Source: Sphingobium sp. JS3065 (GTDB taxonomy: Bacteria > Pseudomonadota > Alphaproteobacteria > Sphingomonadales > Sphingomonadaceae). Taken from it: a stretch of DNA of 64,000 nt. The notes beneath the pieces are model-generated. The model was not told the origin of the DNA, did no database searches, and saw nothing but the letters and a program-made list of their open reading frames with translations. The position numbers and the translations under genes were made by a program. Each line of letters starts with the position of its first letter. Positions within the stretch are counted from its first letter, which is position 1. The stretch is taken from the NCBI RefSeq assembly GCF_026427355.1, contig NZ_CP102666.1, forward strand, positions 62,001 to 126,000. The letters are read 5' to 3'. Positions 9,337 to 16,640 of the stretch are shown here, one piece after another.

Positions 9337-9765
9337 TCAATGGTCATTGATTGCCTCAGCCATCGTCCTGTTTTCCGGGATCCGTAAAATCTTTGACGCA
9401 AAAGCGACATGCGCCAGTAACGAGCAGTGAATGTCTTCTACAGGACTTGCCTTGGTATTGATCGAGTCGCTTTTTTCCACAGTCGAGGATCTTTGAGAGC
9501 CATCGCCATCCTGCAGGAGATGACTGATCAATTCCCGCAACCTGATCTCATGTCTGCGAACCAGGCAGCAAATGTCGCTCAAAGCCCGTTCCCGTTCATC
9601 TGCCGCCATCTCCATGTCGGCCTGCGCCAGTTCCAGCTGCCAATGTGTGGGTTCCACAGAAGTCCTCATTTGTCTGTCACTGTCCTGATGAGACAGCCGG
9701 CCGATCCACGGCGGAGCTCTCAGGAGTGCTGCGTGGCAGGCCTGCGGATACTCGACGCGGTCCAT
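9337..9765 (-). CDS. Hypothetical helical protein
   Basis: A 142-codon frame. The middle (about residues 43-85) is strongly helical and charged (WQLELAQADMEMAADERERA, then RRHEIRLRELISHLL), suggesting a coiled coil. The start at ATG 9765 has AAAGG 8 nt upstream; a later ATG at 9669 would give 110 residues. It is transcribed divergently from the EAL-domain gene that starts about 150 bases away, so it may share regulation or be a partner. No family is recognised and no catalytic motif is seen. Confidence 0.5.
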   Translation of the reverse strand: MDRVEYPQACHAALLRAPPWIGRLSHQDSDRQMRTSVEPTHWQLELAQADMEMAADERERALSDICCLVRRHEIRLRELISHLLQDGDGSQRSSTVEKSDSINTKASPVEDIHCSLLAHVAFASKILRIPENRTMAEAINDH

Positions 9766-9912
9766 GAGCGGGCCTTTCGTCGCATATCCTGCCATCGGAT
9801 GCATGGCAATGCAAAACACTATCAAATAGTAGACAAGGAATGGTCGAGGTGTAACGTAGATCAGAGACATGCGAATCCTTATCAATGTTGATGGGTGCTG
9901 GAGGGATCTGAG

Positions 9913-11211
9913 GTGGGAGCACTGGATATTTCGCCGATCTGCCCTGATGACAGCGGCCCGCTTCCGTCAGCGTTCCTCCTGGTCGCATCGATAGCCAATC
10001 TGCAGGAAATTGAGTTGAGTTTCGGGCTTGCGGCGCGGAAGGAAGCTTTCGAGCGTCTCCGGTTGGAGATGCACCGGATTGCACGCCGACCCTTCGTCAC
10101 GGAACTCGAGTCGGCAGGCGTCATCGAGGCTGTCATCGAATGGGAGGCAGGGGAGGGGCGCCCCGACCATCTGATCCATCGCCTTGCCTGCAATATGCTG
10201 TCGCATCCGATCGTCTCGGAGAGCGGATGCTTCTATGTCGTGCCGGAAATCGGCGGCGCGGCGCTGGACCGGGAACATGGCGACATCGATTCCGCCAAGG
10301 CCGGTGCCTATCGGCAGCTGGACAGCAGTTCTGTCAAGATCCAACAGCCCTGGCACCTGTTTCGCTATCGCGAAGATATGAGCCGGGCAGCGGAGCTGCT
10401 TCAGAAAATCGACCGTGGCGAAGCGATGCTTGTCTGGCAGGCGATCGTTTCCCCTGCAGACAGGGCGCCCTTGCTGTATTTCGAGGGATTGCTGCGCGTC
10501 TCGGGCGAGGATGGGGCGCTGTTCTCCTGCGAGGCCAATATCAGGGCTGCCGAACGCGTGGGTCTCGCCCCTGAGCTTGATCGCCGGCTGGTATCTCGCG
10601 CTCTTGACCAGCTCGAGACGGACGACGACGTCCGCATGGGGGTGAACATTTCCGCGAGGAGCGCCTCACTCCACCGTTATGGCAGGGATGCCGGCTGGCG
10701 TGAGCTTAGATCACGTCTGGAGCGCGAGCCCGAGCTGGCCCGCCGCCTGGTGATCGAGATCACCGAGACGGCCGACTTCGCCTCCCTTGATGAGGCCGCT
10801 GAATTTGTATCGTTCATGCAACATCTGGGCTGCCAGGTGGCCATTGATGACTTTGGCGCCGGTCGGGGATCGATCATCCAATATGGAGCGCTATGCGCTG
10901 ATATCATCAAGATCGATGGCAGCTTCGTCCAGCAGGCGGGCCAAAACGAGAAGGGCCATGCGACCTTCCGGCATCTTGTCGGACTGGCGCGGGCGCTGGC
11001 GCCGCAGGTCGTGGTGGAGGGCGTTGAAACGGCGGATCAGGCAGAATTGGCGCGCGGAATCGGGATCGACTGGTTCCAGGGCTATCATTTCGGACGCCCC
11101 TCGCCGACGCGCGCGCTCGGCGTTTCGGCCGATGCGCGAGCCATCATGGCGCTGAGAAATTTCCAGGATCGGTTTCGCGCCTTCTCGAAGGCCGGCGGTG
11201 CCCTGGCATGA
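9913..11211 (+). CDS. EAL-domain c-di-GMP phosphodiesterase
   Basis: The protein has an N-terminal region of about 150 residues that looks like a degenerate GGDEF-type domain (LLVASIANLQEIELSFG, no GGDEF motif), then a complete EAL domain. Catalytic motifs are present: FEGLLR (EAL variant with conserved Glu), VNISA (Asn), EITETA (Glu), AIDDFGAG (double Asp and loop 6), IIKIDGSF (Lys), VVEGVET (Glu) and QGYHFGRP (Gln). It should hydrolyse c-di-GMP to pGpG. GTG 9913 is preferred because GGAGG is 8 nt upstream; the frame also opens at GTG 9895. No membrane helix is visible, so it is cytoplasmic. Confidence 0.88.
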   Translation: MGALDISPICPDDSGPLPSAFLLVASIANLQEIELSFGLAARKEAFERLRLEMHRIARRPFVTELESAGVIEAVIEWEAGEGRPDHLIHRLACNMLSHPIVSESGCFYVVPEIGGAALDREHGDIDSAKAGAYRQLDSSSVKIQQPWHLFRYREDMSRAAELLQKIDRGEAMLVWQAIVSPADRAPLLYFEGLLRVSGEDGALFSCEANIRAAERVGLAPELDRRLVSRALDQLETDDDVRMGVNISARSASLHRYGRDAGWRELRSRLEREPELARRLVIEITETADFASLDEAAEFVSFMQHLGCQVAIDDFGAGRGSIIQYGALCADIIKIDGSFVQQAGQNEKGHATFRHLVGLARALAPQVVVEGVETADQAELARGIGIDWFQGYHFGRPSPTRALGVSADARAIMALRNFQDRFRAFSKAGGALA

Positions 11212-11220
11212 TGCGCCGGG

Positions 11221-11373
11221 TCATCCTGGAGAAGCGGCGGATATGGCGGGCCTTAGGCTGCGCTGAGCGATTGCCCGCGCGCCCCGCAAGATCGGAAGGA
11301 TGAAGACCGCAAACCCAATGGCCAGCCAGGCCACGCGCCCGCCACATGGGACGTGTTCGTGGTCCTTGCTCAT
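11221..11373 (-). CDS. Possible small membrane protein
   Basis: A frame of 50 codons from ATG 11373 encodes a short polar start (MSKDHEHVPCGG) and one transmembrane helix (VAWLAIGFAVFILPIL) followed by basic residues, a plausible single-pass protein. No ribosome site is evident and no family is recognised. The rest of the 350-base gap (11212-11561) should hold the promoter of the kinase gene that follows; nothing else was seen. Confidence 0.3.
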   Translation of the reverse strand: MSKDHEHVPCGGRVAWLAIGFAVFILPILRGARAIAQRSLRPAISAASPG

Positions 11374-11561
11374 GACGAAAGGATGAGCCTCGATGGCCCG
11401 GGCTATGGCAGGCCCCCTTGGCGATCTTGCGACGGGATGAGCCTGGACTGCTTGGAAAAGCATCAGGAACGCTTTGTTTGAAAAACAGAAAATGACAGAA
11501 GAAAAACGGAGGGTGGCATGACCGAACGGCAATTGGGGCCAATAAGAAACATAGGTAGATC

Positions 11562-13334
11562 ATGCAGAACACCAACACGCAATGCGGCGACCTTGGAGAT
11601 GATGGAGACTCATTAAACGCTGTAATGCTGGCGGAGCGATGGTCACAGGCCGCCGCCGCAATGGCCAGGCTGGCGGCCGCGCGGGATCTGGGGGATATCG
11701 TGGCAATCCTGCGGCAATCGGCCCGCGCCGCGGCGAATGCCGATGGCATTGCGATCGTGCTGCGTGAGGGCGATGCATGTCATTATCTTGCGGAAGATGC
11801 GATGGAGCCGCTGTGGCAAGGTCAGCGCTTTCCGCAAGATACGTGCGTTTCGGGCTGGGCGATGCAGAACAGGACATCCGCCGCCATCGCCGATATCACC
11901 CTTGATCCGCGCGTGCCGCAGGATGCCTACCGGACGACCTTCGTCAAGAGCATGGCGATGGTTCCCATCGGGGATGGCGAGCCTGTCGCGGCCCTGGGCG
12001 CTTATTGGGCTTCAATCGGCCATCCCGATGCCCATGAAATGGCCGTTCTGGAGGCGCTGGCGCAGGCAGCCTCGACAGCGCTGGCGCATGGGCGCCTGGT
12101 CGCTGAAATGGCAGAGCTCAATCGCGATCTTGAAGCACGCATCGAGGAGCGGACCAAGGAACTGGAAGCTGCGCATCAAAGCCTCATGCAGACTCAGAAG
12201 CTCGAGCTGATGGGGCAATTGACCGGGAATGTCGCCCACGATTTCAATAACCTGCTTTCACCGATCATGACGAGCCTGGATCTTATCCTCCAGACAGGGT
12301 CTCCCGGACAGGCTGCCCTCGCGCCGGCCCAGGTGGCGATGGAAGCTGTCGAACGCGCCCGTGCGCTTGTCCAGAGGCTGCTGGCATTCGCGCGGCGGCG
12401 CCCGCTCGCGCATGCCGTCATGGACATCAGGTCGCTCCTCAAGGGAATGCAGTCGCTGCTCGAGAGCACCGTTGGCGGACGGATCCAGCTCCATATTGCT
12501 GCACCGCCCGGCCTGCCCCATGTCGCGGGTGACCGGCAGCAACTGGAAATCGCGATCCTCAACCTTGTGGTCAACGCGCGCGACGCCATGCCCGATGGTG
12601 GCGTTCTCGCCATCTCCGCAAGCTATCCATCGGCCCCGGAAGGCCATTTCGCCAAGGATGACGGCTTTGTCCGGCTGGTCGTAGCCGATCAGGGCGAGGG
12701 CATGGACGAGGCGACCAGGACGATGGCGCTCGAGCCCTTCTTCACGACCAAGGGCGACGGCTCGGGCACGGGGTTGGGCCTGTCGATGGTGCATGGGGTC
12801 GTGCAGGAGCTTGGGGGCGTCATCGGCATCGCCAGCGAACCCGGGGCAGGCACCCAGGTGAGCCTCTGGTTGCCGATTACCCATGATGTGGAGGCCCAGC
12901 GGCCGGCTCCCAGAATCGCGAACGTGGCGATGGAGGTCGAAGGCATTGCGGTCGTGGTGGACGATCATAATCTGGTGCGAAGGGGCACCGCTGCAATGTT
13001 GCGGGAAGAGGGGTATAAGGTCGTCGAGGTTGAAAGCGCAGAAGCGTGCCTTGTCAGGCTGAAGGAGGGGCTGCGGCCGGCGCTTCTCATAACCGACCAT
13101 GTCATGCCTGGCATGACGGGGCTTGATCTGGTCCACCGCGTGGCGGATCTTTATCCGCAGGTGCCCATTCTCCTCGTCTCTGGCTATGACGGGCTTGATG
13201 CGACGCCGGCCGATATCGTGCGCATGACCAAACCGTTCCGTCAGCACGAACTGCAGGCAGCGATCGCGCGCGCGCGACGGCAGGCCCAGATGCGGAGCGG
13301 GAGCGCTCCATCCGGTGTCAGCAGGGCCGGATGA
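11562..13334 (+). CDS. GAF-domain hybrid histidine kinase with receiver
   Basis: A 590-residue soluble kinase. An N-terminal GAF-like domain (about 20-180, with DTCVSGWAMQNR) is followed by a coiled linker (EERTKELEAAHQSLMQTQK). The HisKA helix carries the phospho-His in GNVAHDFNN at about residue 226. HATPase_c motifs follow: NLVVNARDAMPDGG (N box), VADQGEGMDE (G1), EPFFTTKGDGSGTGLGLS (F and G2 boxes). A C-terminal receiver has VVVDDH, the acceptor Asp in TDHVMPG near 512, and MTKPF. The receiver may be a phosphate sink or relay. No transmembrane segment is present. A second kinase of the same build starts 165 bases downstream; the separate gap suggests an independent or loosely coupled promoter. 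Confidence 0.9.
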   Translation: MQNTNTQCGDLGDDGDSLNAVMLAERWSQAAAAMARLAAARDLGDIVAILRQSARAAANADGIAIVLREGDACHYLAEDAMEPLWQGQRFPQDTCVSGWAMQNRTSAAIADITLDPRVPQDAYRTTFVKSMAMVPIGDGEPVAALGAYWASIGHPDAHEMAVLEALAQAASTALAHGRLVAEMAELNRDLEARIEERTKELEAAHQSLMQTQKLELMGQLTGNVAHDFNNLLSPIMTSLDLILQTGSPGQAALAPAQVAMEAVERARALVQRLLAFARRRPLAHAVMDIRSLLKGMQSLLESTVGGRIQLHIAAPPGLPHVAGDRQQLEIAILNLVVNARDAMPDGGVLAISASYPSAPEGHFAKDDGFVRLVVADQGEGMDEATRTMALEPFFTTKGDGSGTGLGLSMVHGVVQELGGVIGIASEPGAGTQVSLWLPITHDVEAQRPAPRIANVAMEVEGIAVVVDDHNLVRRGTAAMLREEGYKVVEVESAEACLVRLKEGLRPALLITDHVMPGMTGLDLVHRVADLYPQVPILLVSGYDGLDATPADIVRMTKPFRQHELQAAIARARRQAQMRSGSAPSGVSRAG

Positions 13335-13499
13335 TGCATGGTTTTCAAGCGAGGCGCTTTGGCAAAAACATCGGATCCCGCTGGCCAAGACCCGCCGCCA
13401 CGGCTCGCGCACAACGCCGCCGCGCTTGATCGATCCTCCTTAGTCTTCCATTGACGGGGAGGGGCGGGTTTCGGTGAGTCGGTTTTGCGAGGTTCAAGG

Positions 13500-15419
13500 A
13501 TGGTCAAGCCCACCTTCAAGCAGTCCGAGGTGAACGAACAGTTCGATAGCCCGCTTGGTTCCTGCGCCGAACTGGCGACAGCCATGCTGGATCCGCAGGG
13601 ATATGTCGTGAGCTGGAGCTCCGGTGCGGAGCGGTCGAGAGGATATGCCGCCAGCGAGATCATAGGAAAACATTTAAGCGTCCTGTTTACACCCCAAGAG
13701 CGTGAAGCCGGGGTTCCCCAGCATGCTCTTGAAGCTGCGCGCAGTGGCCGCTTCGAAACGCAGGGCTGGCAACTTTGCAAAGCGGGCCCCGGTTTTCTTG
13801 CGCACATCGTGATGGATCCGGTCTGGAACAGGCATGGCGATCTCACCGGTTTCGTGCTGATCACGGCCGATGTGACAGCCGGGCAACGGCGTGAACAGGC
13901 GCTTGTCGAGAGCGAGCTTCAGTTCCGGCTGCTGGTCGAAGGGCTCCGCGAATTTGCCATCTACATGATCGGTCCGGACGGAACCGTCACCAACTGGAAT
14001 GCGGGCGCGAAAGCCATCAAGGGTTACGACGCCCCGGAGATACTAGGCCGGCATTTTTCATGCTTCTACACGCAGGAGGACCGTTCGCGCGGAGTGCCCG
14101 CCGCAGCTTTGGAGGAGGCTCTGGAAAGGGGGAAATTCGAGGCCGAGGGATGGCGTGTGCGCAAGGATGGTTCTCGCTTCTGGGCGCACGTCGTCATCAG
14201 CCCGGTCTTCGACGATCTTGGCGAGCATAGGGGGTTTGCCAAGGTCACGCGTGACGCGAGCGAAAAGCGCAAGCAGGAGGAGGAGCTGCGGCAGGCCCAG
14301 GAGGCGCTGTTGCAGTCACAGAAGTTGCAGGCGCTTGGGGAGCTTGCGGGGGGCATCGCGCACGACTTCAACAATCTCATGACAGTGGTGCGGGGCACCG
14401 CCGATCTCCTCCTGAGGCGGCCCGATCTGCCCGAGGAGAAGCGCAGCCGTTATCTCCAAACTGTGCTGGAGACGTCCGAGCGCGCGACCAGTCTGACGTC
14501 TCAACTTCTGGCCTTTGCCCGTCGTCAGCCGCTCGAGCCTGAGGTCATCGACCTGAGCGTTCGTCTCGATGCCCTTGCCGAGATGATCCAGCGCACGCTT
14601 GGCAATCAATATAGGCTGGAGCTTGACCTTGCTCCCGCGCTATGGCCAGTCGAGATCGACCCGACAGGCCTGGAGACAGCGGTGCTCAACGCCGTCCTGA
14701 ATGCCCGGGACGCGATGCCCGATGGAGGCGAAATCAGAATTGCGACGAATAACCTCAGTGCCGTGGAACCCGGGATGGTGAGCCTCTCGATTGCCGATAC
14801 GGGGCCTGGCATCCCGCCCGAGCAGGCCGAGCGCGTCTTTGAGCCTTTTTTCACGACGAAACCGGTGGGCAAGGGAACGGGCCTTGGCCTCTCGCAGATC
14901 CATGGCTTTGCCGAGCAGTCGGGCGGCTCTGTGACGTTCCGGTCAGCGCCCGGTGAGGGCGCGATGCTGGAAATTCGTCTGCCTGGCACAGGCAAGATGC
15001 CGCCGGCCGCGAAACAGGAGCAGGATCATATTGTGCTGGCGAAGGGACTGCATGTCCTGCTTGTCGAGGATAGCGACCATGTCCGCCGTTTTGCGCGGCA
15101 ACTGCTCGAGGATCTGGGATGCGAGGTGCTCGAGGCGAGCAGCGCGGAAGATGCGCTCGAATTGCTCAAGGGGCACGCGGTTGACCTGGTGTTTTCAGAC
15201 ATATTGATGCCGGGCCGGACGGGTCTTGAGCTGGCGCAGGACATCAAGGCCGTTTACGGGCTCCCCGTGCTCCTTGCCAGCGGCTACAGCAGCGAGCAGT
15301 TCGTTCCGAAAGATCAGCGCGAATTTCCCATCCTGCGCAAGCCCTACAAGCTCGAGACGCTCGCCGCCAGCATCAACGAGCTGGTGGGCGGGCCGCGACG
15401 CCAGGCCGGGCGGGCTTGA
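13500..15419 (+). CDS. Double-PAS hybrid histidine kinase with receiver
   Basis: A 639-residue soluble kinase. PAS 1 lies at about 20-125 (VVSWSSGAERSRGYAASEI) and PAS 2 at about 140-250 (VTNWNAGAKAIKGYDAPEI). These are of the GAxxxxGY type found in energy or light sensors, but no LOV cysteine motif is seen. HisKA has GGIAHDFNNLMTV near residue 287. HATPase_c shows NAVLNARDAMPDGG, IADTGPGIPP and TKPVGKGTGLGLS. The C-terminal receiver has LLVEDSD, acceptor Asp in FSDILMPG near 566, and RKPYK. ATG 13500 is preferred over TTG 13485 because GAGG lies 7 nt upstream. Kinase and receiver are similar to the preceding protein, so the two may exchange phosphate or share a downstream partner. Confidence 0.9.
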   Translation: MVKPTFKQSEVNEQFDSPLGSCAELATAMLDPQGYVVSWSSGAERSRGYAASEIIGKHLSVLFTPQEREAGVPQHALEAARSGRFETQGWQLCKAGPGFLAHIVMDPVWNRHGDLTGFVLITADVTAGQRREQALVESELQFRLLVEGLREFAIYMIGPDGTVTNWNAGAKAIKGYDAPEILGRHFSCFYTQEDRSRGVPAAALEEALERGKFEAEGWRVRKDGSRFWAHVVISPVFDDLGEHRGFAKVTRDASEKRKQEEELRQAQEALLQSQKLQALGELAGGIAHDFNNLMTVVRGTADLLLRRPDLPEEKRSRYLQTVLETSERATSLTSQLLAFARRQPLEPEVIDLSVRLDALAEMIQRTLGNQYRLELDLAPALWPVEIDPTGLETAVLNAVLNARDAMPDGGEIRIATNNLSAVEPGMVSLSIADTGPGIPPEQAERVFEPFFTTKPVGKGTGLGLSQIHGFAEQSGGSVTFRSAPGEGAMLEIRLPGTGKMPPAAKQEQDHIVLAKGLHVLLVEDSDHVRRFARQLLEDLGCEVLEASSAEDALELLKGHAVDLVFSDILMPGRTGLELAQDIKAVYGLPVLLASGYSSEQFVPKDQREFPILRKPYKLETLAASINELVGGPRRQAGRA

Positions 15420-15558
15420 ACCGGACAACGCGGAAGGAAAGGAGACAGGGCGGCGGCAGGCACGCGGTGTAGATGCCGGCGCCGGATCACTCTCAATAAT
15501 GCCATGCCCAACACTCCATGACCCCTCGCTCCCAAAGTCAGGGGTGAGCTCAACATGG

Positions 15559-15612
15559 GTCATTTCTCAGTGGAAATTGTGTCCTGCCTAGATCACCTCT
15601 CAGCGGCAATCA
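15559..15612. repeat. Two imperfect direct repeats resembling IS21-family terminal repeats
   Basis: GTCATTTCTCAGTGGAAATTG (first 20 of it from 15559) and ATCACCTCTCAGCGGCAATC (from 15592) are aligned copies 33 bases apart sharing the TCTCAG-GG-AAT core. IS21-family elements carry tandem terminal repeats of this look. No istA/istB gene is nearby, so this would be a leftover end. Assignment to IS21 rests on memory of the family's ends. Confidence 0.4.
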
Positions 15613-15690
15613 ACAGGCTCCCAACCTTGTTGCTGTGCTAGCGTCCGTGTGTTATTATGCACTAATCATGTAACACATGGAGCGAAGCCC

Positions 15691-15978
15691 ATGACAGAAG
15701 CGACATTCACCTTTCGGGTTGATGAAGCATTAAAAAGCGAGTTTGCCCAAGCCGCCAAGGCCAAGGATCGCACCGGCGCGCAGCTTCTCCGCGACTTCAT
15801 GCGCCAGTATGTCGAACGCCAGCAGGAAGTGGCGGCACATGACGCATGGTTCCGGCAAGAGGTTCAAATCGGATTGGACGCGGCAAATGCCGGTCATCTG
15901 ATCCCCGGTAATGAAGTCGAAGCCGAAGCAGCGGCATGGCGTGCAGCAACCCGGCGCAGGATGGCAGGCGAGGCGTGA
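15691..15978 (+). CDS. Antitoxin of a type II toxin-antitoxin pair (RelB/ParD-like, RHH)
   Basis: A 95-residue protein starting TFTFRVDEALKSEFAQAAKA, the typical beta-strand plus helix of a ribbon-helix-helix antitoxin, followed by a long acidic and alanine-rich helix that would wrap the toxin. ATG 15691 has GGAG about 8 nt upstream and is preferred over an earlier in-frame start at 15649. The stop overlaps the toxin start (GCGTGA), the usual coupled arrangement. It should neutralise the toxin and repress the operon; the bases just upstream (15600-15690) must contain promoter and operator. Fragments of an IS element and of another antitoxin flank the pair. Confidence 0.87.
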   Translation: MTEATFTFRVDEALKSEFAQAAKAKDRTGAQLLRDFMRQYVERQQEVAAHDAWFRQEVQIGLDAANAGHLIPGNEVEAEAAAWRAATRRRMAGEA

Positions 15979-16268
15979 GCCTGGTTTGGACTGTCCCGGC
16001 AAGCCTCGACCGGAAACACATTCGCGAATACATAGCACAGGACAACCCCATCGCTGCAATCGCGCTGGATGACCAGTTTGCCGATAAGGCGCGCCGCCTT
16101 GTAGATTACCCCGGCTTAGGAAGGCCGGGGAGGATGCCGGGAACTCGCGAACTGATCGCCCATCATAACTACATACTGGTTTATGATGTGGCCGGAGAAG
16201 CCGTGCGAATCTTGCGTGTCCTTCATGCACGGCGACAATGGCCGCCCAGCGTTGCAACCGGGGATTAA
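15975..16268 (+). CDS. RelE/ParE-family toxin
   Basis: A 97-residue toxin starting at GTG 15975, overlapping the antitoxin stop. The family signature is visible: WTVPASLDRKHIREYIAQDNP (N-terminal helices), FADKARRLVDYPGLGRPGR, then GTRELIAHHNYILVYDV and a C-terminal strand RILRVLHARRQWPP. Members inhibit growth by mRNA cleavage at the ribosome (RelE) or gyrase inhibition (ParE); this sequence alone does not decide which. The length is normal and no disruption is seen, so the pair is probably functional. Confidence 0.88.
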   Translation: MSLVWTVPASLDRKHIREYIAQDNPIAAIALDDQFADKARRLVDYPGLGRPGRMPGTRELIAHHNYILVYDVAGEAVRILRVLHARRQWPPSVATGD

Positions 16269-16285
16269 GTCAAGGAGCCTGCCAG

Positions 16286-16385
16286 ATGACCGGGCAGACG
16301 TTCACCCGCTATGACAGCGCCGACTGTCTGGAGACAGAAAGATGTTGCGGCCTATCTTGAAGCCGTAATGAACGAAGAGCCGTAA
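16286..16385 (+). pseudogene. Remnant of an addiction-module antidote (HTH, HigA-like) gene
   Basis: From ATG 16286 the frame reads TFTRYDSADCLETE, then stops; shifting one base gives KDVAAYLEAVMNEEP and a stop at 16385. Together these match the N-terminus of the putative addiction-module antidote family (TRYDSA-YL--E-DVA-YLEA-MEE). The helix-turn-helix half is missing. The following 250 bases contain another broken frame (DAYKQKDVFCGYDAALFKQ near 16450-16510) that is not recognised. The locus is therefore a decayed second toxin-antitoxin module beside an intact one. Confidence 0.6.
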
Positions 16386-16640
16386 TCGGCCGCCGACTAT
16401 GACGGTCGGACGGGCGAGGCGGTCCGGTGGGCGCGTGTCGAGATCGGCCAGATGCTTACAAGCAGAAGGATGTGTTCTGCGGCTACGACGCTGCCCTTTT
16501 CAAGCAATCGCAATTAACCGCGTCCCGAGTCCGACACTTGGCCGGGTCAGGCTCGTGGGAAGGCTCGAGCGAATCGTTAATGATTTTCCCTTAGCGGAGG
16601 AGGCGGAGCGGACGGGTCGGGGTGGAAAAAAGCGCTAAAA

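Noticed and set aside
12258..13412. 384-codon open frame on the minus strand
   Set aside because: Antisense shadow of the GAF-type hybrid kinase; no recognisable protein features.
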